Part shown: positions 36,801 to 46,744 of the stretch, one piece after another
How positions within the stretch are numbered: position 1 is the stretch's first letter
Layout: each line of letters opens with the position of its first letter
Source of the DNA: Sipunculus nudus
Taxonomy: Eukaryota; Annelida; Sipuncula; Golfingiida; Sipunculidae
Reading direction: 5' to 3'
Length of the DNA: 64,000 nt
Assembly: GCA_026874595.1 (NCBI GenBank)
Contig: CM049315.1
Span: 75,900,401-75,964,400, forward strand
The notes under the pieces: model-generated
What the model saw: only the letters and a program-made list of their open reading frames with translations
What the model was told of the DNA's origin: nothing
Databases searched by the model: none
Position numbers and translations under genes: made by a program

Positions 36801-39800
36801 CCGCCCACGTTCTGATCGCCCTGTATGTCTTGTTATTTACAGGATTGTGTATGTCCGTGAGACCCGTGTTACTGGCCTGGTCGCCCTCTATGTCTTGTTA
36901 TTTACAGGATTGTGTATGTCCGTGAGACCCGAGTTACTGATCTGGCCGCCCACGTTCTGATCGCCCTGTATGTCTTGTTATTTACAGGATTGTATATGTC
37001 CGTGAGACCCGTGTTACCGGATTGGCTGCCCACGTTCTGATCGCTTTCTCCATGTTTCTCCTGCCGTCCCCCCTCTCGTACATCCCGACTGCCGTACTGT
37101 CTGGAATGTTCTTGGTTGTGGCGTTCACACCTTTAAGTCACAATCAGATTTTTGAAAGGATGACACTTCTAGTTACAGAACAGGTCAGAAAGTGTGCCGC
37201 GTAATGTGAATATATTTTATGATTAGTAGTTTATTGCCAAGTCATATAGTTTATTGACTTTGTTCAATATATATATATATATATTTTAAGGTTATAAGTA
37301 CGTTTGTTATGTATTTTCTCTCTTGGATGCTGTTCATAAGTCAGTATGGTGGGTAGATTAAGACGTGATACACTGGCGTCTCTTGCTTTTAAGAAAGACT
37401 GCTGAATTTATTAGAAACCGTTCTCATATTTTATTGCTTGTGTCTTATGCTACATTTTTATACGAGGTTACATCAATTTATATATACACACCTTTTTTCT
37501 ACAAATAACCTATTACGTATTTCTTTAAAAAATCAAATTAAACTGCATAGTTAACTTATGAAACTGGACTTTTTGCATCATATTCTTCTAATAATTCCTC
37601 AGTATTAAGATGCACAATCATAAAATAAAGTTGGTTACGAAAGGTTGATATAATATATTTATTAAACAATTTTTTAGGGACGCAAAATATTTTTGATAAC
37701 GCATCAGAAAAGTCATTGAGTGAACTATGTGTTATGTATAAACACCTTAAACAAGCAAAGTAATGTCGTACAGGAAACAAAACGCCCGGCATACGTCATA
37801 CACACACGTTTTTCATACGCAATGTATGTAGACTCCGGAAAATCTGCGCTCCTAACGCAGTGGTTATGCACTGCAGTAGACACAGGACTCCTTTTGTTTT
37901 AACTGTTGCTTTGTATAGCAAGGTTCGCCGGGTTACACCTTACAATAACAAGTACAGAGAAAAGAATTGTAATCCGACCATAGAGAGCGTGTTGCGTTCG
38001 CATTGTGCATCCAAAGTTAAAGCAAACCACATCCCGCTCTCGTTGGTCTGATCACACTAGTACATCCACAATGCCAAGAATCAGGCCAGAATTTGGAGCT
38101 GGATGCCCAATGCGATTTATCTAGATAATGCGAGTCCCGAATATCCCTCAGAATTAGAAAGCGAACTACACCAAAAACCAGTGACGTCAATTTATTGTCA
38201 AGGGTGGGGGGTTGACTCGCAGGCCTTGGAGGTAATCCAGAGTTAGGACTTAATTTTATAAACATTTATTGTCTGTGTGACACATTTCAAATATATGTCA
38301 CTTAAGTAGAAAATTAGAAAAAAAATAAGGTAATACGTTTCCGGTGTAGGGCAATTCTAAACCAGGTTAAGACATATAATGTTTCATAATAAACACAGAA
38401 TTATAACCAAAGTCTATAATTCTAATTATTAATATATTTTATTTTAAATATGTAAAAATATTTCTCTGAATAGCAGGAGACGATTACATTGAACATGCTT
38501 AATTGTGTGTGTGGGGATATATATATATAAACGCCCATTCCCCCACCCCCACCCTATATTGACAACCCTTACACAAACTAACACAGGTGTATATAGTGTC
38601 AACATTTTCCTTTCGTTTTTAGGCCGCTTACCTACCGAATCATTACATCCGTGCCGTCCCACAGCGCAAGATCCACCTGTTTACACTGACACAGGTGTTA
38701 CAGCTGGCCATACTCTGTGGGTTTGGTTTCTCCCCCTGGCCCTACCTCAAAATGGCGTTCCCAGTACTCCTCATGTTTCTACTTCCGGTTAGGTAAGAAC
38801 CCTATATAACAAATTATAAATTAGTCACACATTTGGATATAATTGCCGTAACATCAATGGTTAAGGGTGTTATACCCCCGGGCCCCCGCGCGGGTCAAGC
38901 ATGCGAATTTTTTTTTTTTTGGTAACTCCAGCAATATTGGATTTTTTTGCGGGGGCCCGCATGAGGATGCCACATGCAGTGTGTCAGTTGCTTGTAGTAG
39001 CCTTTGTCGTCAGTACAAATTAAAAGATCTGACAGAGCTTTAAGGCGGAATAAAAGAATATACGACCAGTTTACATCGAGATATGGCCCGGAAGCCAACT
39101 CGACATAGGTAAAGTGAAGATAGCCACCATGTAAGCCTGACTGGCCGCTTAAGCCATGCCCCGCCAGTATAAATATTTAAACGGAATGTTGGATTAAAAC
39201 ATTACATTATACTTTGAGAAATTATGATTATTAGTGCATGTGTTTTCCACGATGGGTCATCCGCATACATAAAAAAAGTGTTTTCCTCGTAAGGGGACTC
39301 GCACAGACAAAATTTCGCATATAAGGAAAGGCAGCCTGAGTCGACTGTGTTCAAATGACAAAACTTGCACAGCGTTCCCCGTCAGCATAAAATGAGACTT
39401 TTTAAAGGTTCACCTATACAGCAGGGGGAGCCCATGGGCCAAGGATCATCAGAGAAGGCTTTCTTTTTAGTTTTAAAGCCTTTTAATTGAACCATTACCT
39501 GTTGATCTCGAGTGTTTGTATTTAGCATTTTTTTTATAGAAAAGGTTAATATTATGAATGTATTATAAATGAAAATATGGCAATATATTTATATATTTAT
39601 TACAGAAATATAACAGAAGCTTTGCACACTCATAGCAGAGCCGGTTATATGGTGTACAACCTTAACACAAGTGATCAATGAAATACCTCATGGGAAGAAA
39701 AAAAAAGTTGTTACAGTCTGTGACGCTTACACAACTATATTTTAGAGCTGCACAAGTCCAGATTTATAACTGCATATTTCCCCTTTACAACCGCGCAAAC

Positions 39801-39996
39801 AGGGATCAAGTGCTTGTTTAAATATAATCTGACTTGTGATATATTTTTTATTTTAAATTTTATTATTATTTTTTTCGTTTATGGATTACCTGCTTGTGAT
39901 ACCTTTTTATTTATATTTTCATTTTTTTTCAGACACAAACTGCTTCCGAGACTGATTGATCACAAGTATTTAAATGCTTTGGATGGGGGACTTTAA
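22512..39996 (+). CDS. SLC4A11: SLC4A11-like transporter gene, possibly degenerate
   Basis: Recognisable exons: 22512-22539, 25605-25648, 26326-26516, 26714-26798, 27607-27726, 28531-28741 (duplicate 29241-29451), 30276-30398, about 31570-31797, 32364-32470, 34552-34717, 35693-35866, 36988-37183, 38623-38792 and 39933-39996 (TAA). The parts align with SLC4A11: cytoplasmic [26 protein letters not shown] and [21 protein letters not shown]1 [18 protein letters not shown]; later helices [23 protein letters not shown] and [10 protein letters not shown]; and C-terminal [11 protein letters not shown] to [13 protein letters not shown]. Human SLC4A11 is a plasma-membrane H+/NH3-linked transporter. I cannot find exons for the conserved stretch before TM1 or for about TM2-TM5, and frame breaks occur in three places. 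The gene may be a pseudogene, a diverged paralogue or a damaged allele. Confidence 0.75.
22771..22818. repeat. (TAA)n microsatellite
   Basis: About 48 bp of TAA triplets in the first intron of the SLC4A11-like gene. Confidence 0.9.
23195..24500. repeat. GC-rich island of degenerate CG-ACGGT-ACC motifs
   Basis: Embedded in AT-rich intron DNA. A 20-base motif of the type cgtacggtcaccttacgggc recurs in degenerate form at about 23281, 23421, 23659, 24148, 24247 and 24270, with shorter cgtacggt blocks at 24211 and 24361. Its halves are roughly inverted (ccgtacgg, accgtacggt). A hairpin GTGCCTGTC/GACAGGCAC lies at 24185-24210. A (CT)n(AT)n microsatellite interrupts it. It resembles an unclassified foldback repeat; no coding sequence is convincing. 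Confidence 0.55.
24084..24144. repeat. (CT)n(AT)n microsatellite
   Basis: About 38 bp of CT dinucleotides passing directly into about 22 bp of AT, inside the cgtacgg-rich island. Confidence 0.9.
26326..26516 (+). CDS. SLC4A11-like exon 3 with an apparent frameshift
   Basis: Acceptor ttcag precedes 26326. The frame in phase with the previous exon gives [18 protein letters not shown], then hits TAA near 26410. The SLC4A11-like continuation, [18 protein letters not shown], is read one base later (frame of 26369) up to the donor at 26517. The exon is 191 nt where phase matching with its neighbours needs 190 or 193, so one extra base (or two missing) lies around 26373-26385. Confidence 0.6.
28531..28741 (+). 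CDS. SLC4A11-like duplicated exon, copy a
   Basis: Acceptor ttttag at 28525-28530 and donor gtaag at 28742. The exon starts in phase 0 after APTKE and ends after the first base of a codon. It encodes [19 protein letters not shown] and then a hydrophilic stretch ending NPFLQEG, from the cytoplasmic domain before TM1. At the site that differs, copy a reads AATSLGEF. Confidence 0.8.
29241..29451 (+). CDS. SLC4A11-like duplicated exon, copy b
   Basis: Same acceptor and donor sequences as copy a. It differs by one coding base, giving AATSPGEF (Leu to Pro). At 211 nt the exon is not a multiple of three, so splicing both copies into one mRNA would shift the frame; only one can be used per transcript. 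Confidence 0.7.
29568..30275 (+). other. Very AT-rich SLC4A11-like intron
   Basis: The SLC4 family normally encodes a conserved GI-DDI-RR-P-Y-SDF-DG type segment just before TM1, which should lie here. I see no such reading frame in this strongly AT-rich stretch. Confidence 0.5.
30399..31560 (+). other. SLC4A11-like intron where TM2-TM5 exons are expected
   Basis: Between the TM1 exon (30276-30398) and the exon at about 31570-31797, other SLC4A11 proteins encode roughly 110-150 residues (GQP-type and FYAWTG-type motifs). I find none of them on the plus strand. The interval contains a mariner-type MITE near 30441-30599 and otherwise unremarkable sequence. Confidence 0.5.
30441..30599. mobile_element. 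mariner-type MITE, degenerate
   Basis: The left end CAGTGAAACCTGTG is flanked by TA, and the right end acaggcctgaatg is followed by TA. Internal gagacc/ggtctt blocks match the 7168-7343 and 35410-35549 family. Confidence 0.5.
31570..31797 (+). CDS. SLC4A11-like loop and TM exon with a frame break
   Basis: One frame encodes an extracellular-loop-like stretch, [20 protein letters not shown] then NMTASNMA, with three N-glycosylation sites (NVT, NYT, NMT), and stops at about 31684. The helix [21 protein letters not shown], which aligns with SLC4A11, is in another frame from about 31676 to the donor at 31798. Removing one A from the AAA near 31681 would unite them. The exon start is uncertain. 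Confidence 0.55.
31838..31933. repeat. (AT)n(GA)n microsatellite
   Basis: Long AT run followed by a GA run in an intron of the SLC4A11-like gene; reading frames through it are artefacts. Confidence 0.9.
31952..32115. mobile_element. mariner-type MITE fragment
   Basis: Starts tagtgaaacctcgcaaatac next to TA, with internal gaccgac and ggtggtcgt blocks like the other CAGTGRAACC elements. The right end is not clear. Confidence 0.4.
32643..32702. repeat. (AT)n microsatellite
   Basis: About 60 bp of AT dinucleotides in the intron after exon 32364-32470. Confidence 0.9.
32703..34551 (+). other. SLC4A11-like intron, no gene seen
   Basis: Intronic sequence ending in ttgtctttcag. Apart from the (AT)n tracts I recognise nothing; open frames here run through microsatellites or lack family features. 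Confidence 0.5.
33728..33797. repeat. (AT)n microsatellite
   Basis: About 70 bp of AT dinucleotides within the same intron. Confidence 0.9.
34895..34929. repeat. (TTA)n microsatellite
   Basis: Short ATT/TTA triplet tract in the intron between exons 34552-34717 and 35693-35866. Confidence 0.85.
35410..35549. mobile_element. mariner-type MITE
   Basis: The left end CACTGGAACCACC follows TA; the right end is ggtttcattg. Internal direct and inverted agaccacc/ggtggtct blocks mark it as the same family as 7168-7343. Confidence 0.55.
36098..37050 (+). repeat. Exon-derived minisatellite in the SLC4A11-like gene
   Basis: About a dozen copies of the first part of the real exon at 36988. The first copies are 54-bp in-frame units encoding [18 protein letters not shown] (about 36106-36265). 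Later copies are mostly exactly 80 bp, starting at 36521, 36601, 36681, 36761, 36841 (65 bp), 36906 and 36986. Each 80-bp unit has ttgttatttacag, then 60 nt encoding [20 protein letters not shown], then ctGTATGT. The final unit continues into the genuine exon. Confidence 0.95.
36988..37183 (+). CDS. SLC4A11-like exon that founded the repeat array
   Basis: Acceptor ttatttacag at 36978-36987 and donor gtcag at 37184. The split codon AG|G joins exon 35693-35866 in frame. The product [20 protein letters not shown], followed by [20 protein letters not shown] and a stretch ending TEQ, aligns with the SLC4A11 segment after the HxY loop. This last array copy is the only one that continues into the transmembrane part. 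Confidence 0.8.
37184..38622 (+). other. SLC4A11-like intron, no further feature
   Basis: Intron between exons 36988-37183 and 38623-38792, with a short (AT)n near 37268-37285. No gene or element recognised. Confidence 0.5.
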
Positions 39997-40494
39997 ACAT
40001 CCTCAAAGTCTGATACAGAAATCAACAAACGTCGGATACAAGAAGTGAAAATATCTTCAGAACTATTGATATAAGAAACCTTCATTTGACTCTTGGTTAT
40101 GAAAATATGATAGGTTATTCATATAGCGGAAAGATGAAGACGCTTAATTAACCTGGTGTGTAATGAGACTGAACTGCTTGACTTCTGTTGTGTAAAATTT
40201 TATCAAAATCATACATCTATATTATAAATGACGGTGGTGGCATATAGAACCACTCTCACGCAACTCCTCTTTGACATAGCATCAGAAATTATCTTGATTT
40301 TATTTTATTTGCATTAACTATTCATACGAATTCATGTAGTACCAGAATGGGTTATAAGATATCAATCGTTGTTTACTTGTACATTTTAAATTATATTTCC
40401 ATATTGTAGTACACAGTGGCACTAAACATTTATCTTGCAATTTAAGTGTCCACGAACAGGAACTGCCCTTTTTGATTTGAAGCATTGGGAAAAA

Positions 40495-41230
40495 TGTAAC
40501 GTGGAATGAATGAAGTGGTACATTACCCGTTTAGTAACCTGTCAGACGTGCTTCCGCCGGTCAGACGGACTTCTGCCGGTCAGACGTGCTGACGCCGGTT
40601 AAACGGACTTCTGCCGGTCAGAAGTTCATCCGCCAGTTAGACGGCCTTCCGCCCGTCAGACGTTCTTCCGCCAGAATAACTATAAAATTGGGCGTTCGCT
40701 AGTGCCTGGGTAAGATCGTCTAGATAGCTCAACGTGTGCACATCGCCAAAACAGCTCGACCCAACACACATCGCAGCAAGACAACGCCGATCAACGTCTG
40801 ACCTTCTCACCAAGTGCAGCGACGTCTCCTGACCATGCAGTCAGCTATATAATGTGTAAACTTGCTTCAGGTCATTCGGGATTCTCGGTGTTAAAGCTCT
40901 ATGATTATTCTGGGCATAAGTGAAATTCTTTAATAAAATGTATTTAGCACGTTTATAGGCATTTAACTCTATTACAGGGAGTCATCTTTTGCGATTTCCC
41001 TAACTTAGGCCTATCTGGTTTGTATTTAAACTCTTTGTGGAACGGAATTACATTTAATTCCCATCGTAATTATTATCATAAATTGTTGTTCTAATAAACA
41101 ATATTTAAGTTTACCTGAATCTGTTATTAGTTTCCTTCCAATAGTGTGGTGTGTGAGCAAGTTATAAGTGATCAGCATGAACTTTTACTTCGGTATGACC
41201 TCTGATTTTTAAGGTCACGGCTACGTTACA
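40495..41230 (+). mobile_element. Candidate LTR (solo or 3' LTR)
   Basis: Begins TGTAACGT and ends ACGTTACA, perfect 8-bp inverted termini of the TG...CA type. TATAAAA is at 40681 and AATAAA at 40932, in the expected order for U3, R and U5. The segment just before it ends gggaaaaa, a weak polypurine tract. No primer-binding site follows, and flanking 5-mers (aaaaa and acaat) do not match, so a target duplication is not supported. No gag-pol coding is seen. Confidence 0.5.
40541..40673 (+). repeat. Seven tandem copies of a 19-bp unit
   Basis: Units of the type gtcagacggacttctgccg begin at 40541, 40560, 40579, 40598, 40617, 40636 and 40655, all exactly 19 bp with substitutions only. They end 8 bp before the TATA box of the candidate LTR, where an enhancer repeat would be expected. 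Confidence 0.85.
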
Positions 41231-44200
41231 ACAATGCCCCGTGAGCCCCATGGGGAACATTTCCATACTATTTCATAAACCCCGAAGAATTTAAAATTAT
41301 TTCGTGAATGGTCTATCGCAGCGCCAGCTATCAGAAACTACGCCACTGAACTCAGCCCACAGAAAACACAAACTTAACAGAGGTCCTGCACCTATCCCAC
41401 GGCAGAAAGGGTAATGTTCTAGTTTCAGGAATGCTTCAACAGGCCCCTTATCAATGGATTGGTTATTCTACTTAATATGGTATAAATGTTTCATGTACAA
41501 AGACATTATAATACTATAGTCCCTTACATCCCCTGATGTCCACCTGTTGTTTTTTTTATTTTAAATATTTATTACTTACATTTCAAGGGAAATATTATAA
41601 TGTGGAGAAGAGGATTAAAGGACCCAATTTCGAACAAGGTAAATAAATACCTACATTACACCTTATTTAAGAAACATTATATGAAAATATGAGAAATGCT
41701 TTACATTTAACAAATATCAGACCCACTTATGGCAGTCAAGGTCATTGGTCACATCCAAAAACAGCCCGAATTGACAGCTGCTGATTGGATGATGTCTGTA
41801 AACACTTAAAAAAAAATAACCAGCTAAAACAAAGTTGGCTACTCCAGATCATTGTGAAGAGGCCAAAAAGTTGTTAAAATCTAAACTGAGGATTTATTGT
41901 AAAATGCTAAATTGCCATATTAGGTTGTCACTTCTATATGTAGTTTTCTAGGAAATTATTAAAAAAATATAAACTATTAAGAAAATTTTCTAAAAAAAAA
42001 AAAAAAAACAAGTGGACAACATGTGGATTATTGTATTAAGACACACTGTTGGTGTCTACAGGAACTACTTTGTTGTTCACTGTGTATGATCGTCCCCTAT
42101 TTTAACCTTAGGAATAAGGTCAATTATTGCGTGGAATCTAATTCCAAATAATCTGGATTCATCTATAATAAATTCCCGTGACAATGTTTCCGGTCGCGTC
42201 ATCACCACTGAGTACAGGCGTCAGTGTAACCGTCAAAGATTGATATACCAGGATTTCCACCCACAGCCTTGGTGCAAATTTAAGGACCTTTCAAGGACCT
42301 TGTCCATCAGGTTTCATAGACAAATCTCCGTATTTTTCATAAAATTGTCGATGAATGGTGGTGATAGAGCTCAAACTGGACCGAAACAACAGGGATCAAC
42401 CCGGATGGTTTTATGCAGCATTCATACAAAGGACCAATCGGAAACGGCGCTCAGCTGAATTTGCCTGCCACAGAAAAATGAAAATAAAATCTTGACGCAC
42501 AGAAAACAGAAAACGGTTATTGTTATATTATTGCAACAGAAAATGTAAATTCTAATGCTACAGCCATTTGACGTTAGCATATGAATTACCGATTAACAGG
42601 CAAATAGACAGAACTGATAACTTTGCTTCAATTTACGCTGGGGCAGGGAAATAACGGTTTATATTAAACCTATCTGTTCAGCATATCCATTTTAGCAGAA
42701 GAATAATGAATACGTTTGGATTTTATCCTTTTTTTCATATTCAGGTATATGTAGAATTTTGGATTTGTGCGTCCAGCGGGTTTCAAAACGTGCCCTGTTA
42801 ACAGACGGACGACGGACGATCATTTTATATAGTTCAGATGACTTATAGTCAGCTGAGCTAATAATTTTATGGATTTTAATTTAAACTGCACAAATGGAAA
42901 AAATAGGGAAAACTATATTTATTAATTTAAAAATTTAGGGACATTTATGTACTTCAATTCCGTAGTTTTGAAATCTTGGACTTTTTAATGTTTTTTTTCA
43001 ACCCGTATGAACTCCTGCGCGAATGAACCTGAAAGTATGGGCGGAATGAGAGAATGCACACACGTTTTGGGAAGCACTTCACATTAAGGATCGAACACAT
43101 GGCGGAGGCCTGCATTCCTGATGAATTACTGATACCGGCTCAACCTGTCCACCAGGATACGTATTGCTATTCATTATGTCATTAACAGCACAGATACATG
43201 GAAACCAGCAGGAAATATGAATAACTGATACTGATAAAATACCTATAGATATGGGCGTGGCGACAGGTTAATCGGTTTGCGTCAGTTCGTCGTATATGCT
43301 GAATATAATACGGTGAATTACGTTAGTACACATAATGACGGACGGACCGGTGACAAATTCAGATTACATCTAAACATTCTCCTGTTTATGGATTTGAGCA
43401 GACAGGGCTGCCTAAGAGATGGAGTCTGAGATATCCGTACCAACATGTTTGTTTTGGTTATAATTATAGTCGCCAGCGGAAGCTGACCACTAAAATCTTA
43501 TCTTTGTGTCTTTTTGTCCGTCGTTTTTCTCACACGCCTTAAGGCTTTAAACTTGGCAAAAATGTTATGCATGTCCTTTGAACGAACCCTATTGTTTTCT
43601 TTAAGGCCAAGGCTACCGGGGGGGGGGGGGGGGGGGGGGGGGAAGGTGCAGCTTATAAAGTATGAAAAGCCATTTTTGTCACTGGTCAGTTTACCGGTCA
43701 AGTCAAATATGTCCAGTAAAACAAACAAATGAATGTGAGTTTCGATACTTTCTTTATATGAACACGTCTGTTTCACAAAATGCTAAAGAGCAGAAAACTC
43801 AAAACATTACAATATTATGACATTTTCAGATACAACTTGAAACATGGCACCGACTTCTAGATATGGTTTGTATTTATAAATTGTTAAATATGTATGCAAC
43901 AAAAGTATATCATTTTAGTATGCATTTACTCAGGAAACATACAAGAACCTTAAACATACCATGATAGCCATACGGTCCACTGAAGTAACCGTTACTGATA
44001 ATTATTTATCACAGATTCTATCAATGACTTGTGTGCATTACAAAATGACATGTGTGCTGTATTTGAACATTAGAAAAGAGTTCACCCATTAAATGACCAA
44101 AAATAAACAAAAACAAACAAAAAAAGTAGCACGACTCATACGAGAACAGTAAGAATGTCTTAAATCGGATTATTGGGGACTTCTTTCGATACGTTATGTC

Positions 44201-46744
44201 AACAAGGTAAAGAAAAACTATAACAAGTTGCGTGATAACAAGTAAATAAACGATAACAAATACTATAAAATTAATACAAAAGATGGATGTCCTTATATAC
44301 CTAATAATTATTCAACATGTGGAGATCACGCAAAGATTCAAGGATTCATAACAATCACCAAAAATTACACAATCAGCTATGAATACAAACACTGAATTAA
44401 ACAACAAAATAAACAGAAGTATATAATATATAACGGCACTGGTTCACAGCTACCTGGATGCCATATTGCAACCTGCAGTTCTGTTTGGTGTAAATATGAG
44501 CTTTGTGCAATAATGTAAATACAAGTCTTGCATCCGTACAGCAATATAATATATATCCTTTTATATAACAAAACGAGAATATTTATTCCGGGGAAGGATA
44601 CAGGGTTTGGAGTAGGGAGTGTTAACCCAGAGGGAGCGAGTTCCTGAATAAATTCAAGGATTGGGAGGGGTAGCCCAAATATTTAAGGGGAAAGCAGTGT
44701 GAATAAGGTTAAACAAAAAAAGGTTATTTCCCCTTCCTTCCCATCCCCTGGATCCGCCCCTGCTAACTAACCGGATCAGCGATGATAAAGGTAAAAGAAT
44801 CGTGTATATTTCATTTACATCCATTTTAACTTTCACGCATCGACTGAACTATACAGTTCTATACACTTTCGCAATGTACAGGCCGAACGCACAACGTCAC
44901 TGTAACAGTGTCCGTGGATAAAGAACGTCAACGTACATGTAACACGTATTGCTCATTTAAAATTGACAATAACATTTTCTGGCTAAATACTGTACATGAC
45001 TTTGATGACGTGTCAACATTGCTCGGATCTATACTTTAATAACTTTATTTTAGACTAAAGTCGTGAGCCGGCTTAAAACAACCGAAACACCGTAATGATT
45101 AGCAAAGTGACTTGCACATGGTTCTCGACTTCTCGGCAAAATAGTCCTTCTGTCATTTTGCAATCATATTGGATTCGAACATATATATGTATAAAATCAT
45201 ATAATACTATATACCGTAAACCCTCACTTGACGATGCTCTCCACTATTACGGAAAAACAGTTGGATATTCACTGCATGTGAACACCCCTCACTCAGGTCA
45301 AAATACTTGTAAATATCTAACAACAGTAACATTTGCGGAATATTAATGACGGATACTGTCATGTACACCTGTTACAATTCACATTTGACATGGCGACATT
45401 TTATGTTGAGACTGGACTTCACACAGACGCACACTAACATGAATATTTCTTTGTGTAAATATATTTTTAATTTATTTCTTACGGCATATCGTAAGATTTA
45501 TATGGTTATATTCCAGGAATTCCTTGTTGCCTCCAGTTAAAATAAAACACGAGCAGAAGTACAGGGTACAATGCGGATTCCCTTGAAAAATCATTAAAAT
45601 AACTTTGTTTTACTAGGTTACTCTGTAATATTCAAATGACGACATTTTCTGTACCTCCACAATACCTTGCAGATTAAACACACACAACACCAGACAACTG
45701 AAAGGACAAAAGAGACGCACTAATCCCTCAAAGTACAAATTTTATAGGGAGATCAGAGGAGTGTACAGCGGGAGGATAAAGCTACTTTACATAGATATAA
45801 AATATAATGAATACGTTGATAAGACTATCTAACAAGCTTTATATCATTTTAGAACAGTCCACAAAGAATCCACTTTTAAACATGCAACAAAGCAACGTTC
45901 TCGGGCATCTGGTCTCTTGACCTGAACAATAATATATGAGAATGGGCCTATCGAATATGCATGAGACTTCCACAAAGCCCGAAGCTGATACCCTTGGATT
46001 TTTTTTCTGATTTACAAGAAATGTGAGATATATAAATCATTGGTTTCAAGCGTATGTAAAATGGTAACTTTGCCAAAAGGCCTGCGTCTGCGAGCTTCTG
46101 TCAATGTTCTACAAATCTGAGAAAAGTGAAGCACTTTTGTGTAATAATGTAATAAAACGACTTAACCATTACACCCTTAGATGATCCATTCACAAAACGA
46201 CACTGTACAACAAATATAATCCTCTTATTCTTAAAGGACAAAGCAAGGCGTAACTTGGCAATGGTTGCTATAATCATTATACTGCCACTGATCATATTTA
46301 CTTTATCGTATTCTTACTTTAGATGGGGTTTATTGCCACACAGGGACATTGCAAAACCTCGGCCTCATCACAACTTAAATACAATAAATTGCCACTCAGT
46401 CACAGTTATACAGTGGACTATGTAATTTACATACTTATGGTATTTACTGGAAACAAGGCAAGAAGAAACAAAAAAAGTACCACAAATACCAGCATGTTAA
46501 AATATGCATTTCCATATATATAATTTTTTATAAAGTTTTAACTCCATAATCTGCTCTCTCTGTATTTTCGAGTAAAACTGCATATATTCTGGTGACTGAT
46601 ATATACGTAACGTCTACACCTTGCCATACATCTCAACCTGCCGGAGACGAGTCTATCCATGTTTTAGGTATATTCCTGATCTGCTTGTACTATTCTACAA
46701 AGTTGAGAATTCCCTTCAATCATCGCTTCTACATATAGGAACAT
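41231..46744. other. Intergenic, no gene seen
   Basis: AT-rich DNA with scattered repeat fragments. A tandem-core element end (ccctgttaac...gtcagctgagctaa) lies at about 42775-42861, a poly-G tract at 43619-43642, and a cctggatccgcccctg hAT-like end near 44749-44764. The last few hundred bases before 46744 probably include the sacsin-like 3' UTR. The many short open frames show no family features. Confidence 0.45.
42775..42861 (-). mobile_element. Terminal fragment of the tandem-core element family
   Basis: Reads cgtgccctgttaacag...gacggacgacgga...gtcagctgagctaa. It is the inverted 5' end seen also at 59580-59664 and 62990-63079. The rest of the element is missing. Confidence 0.6.
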
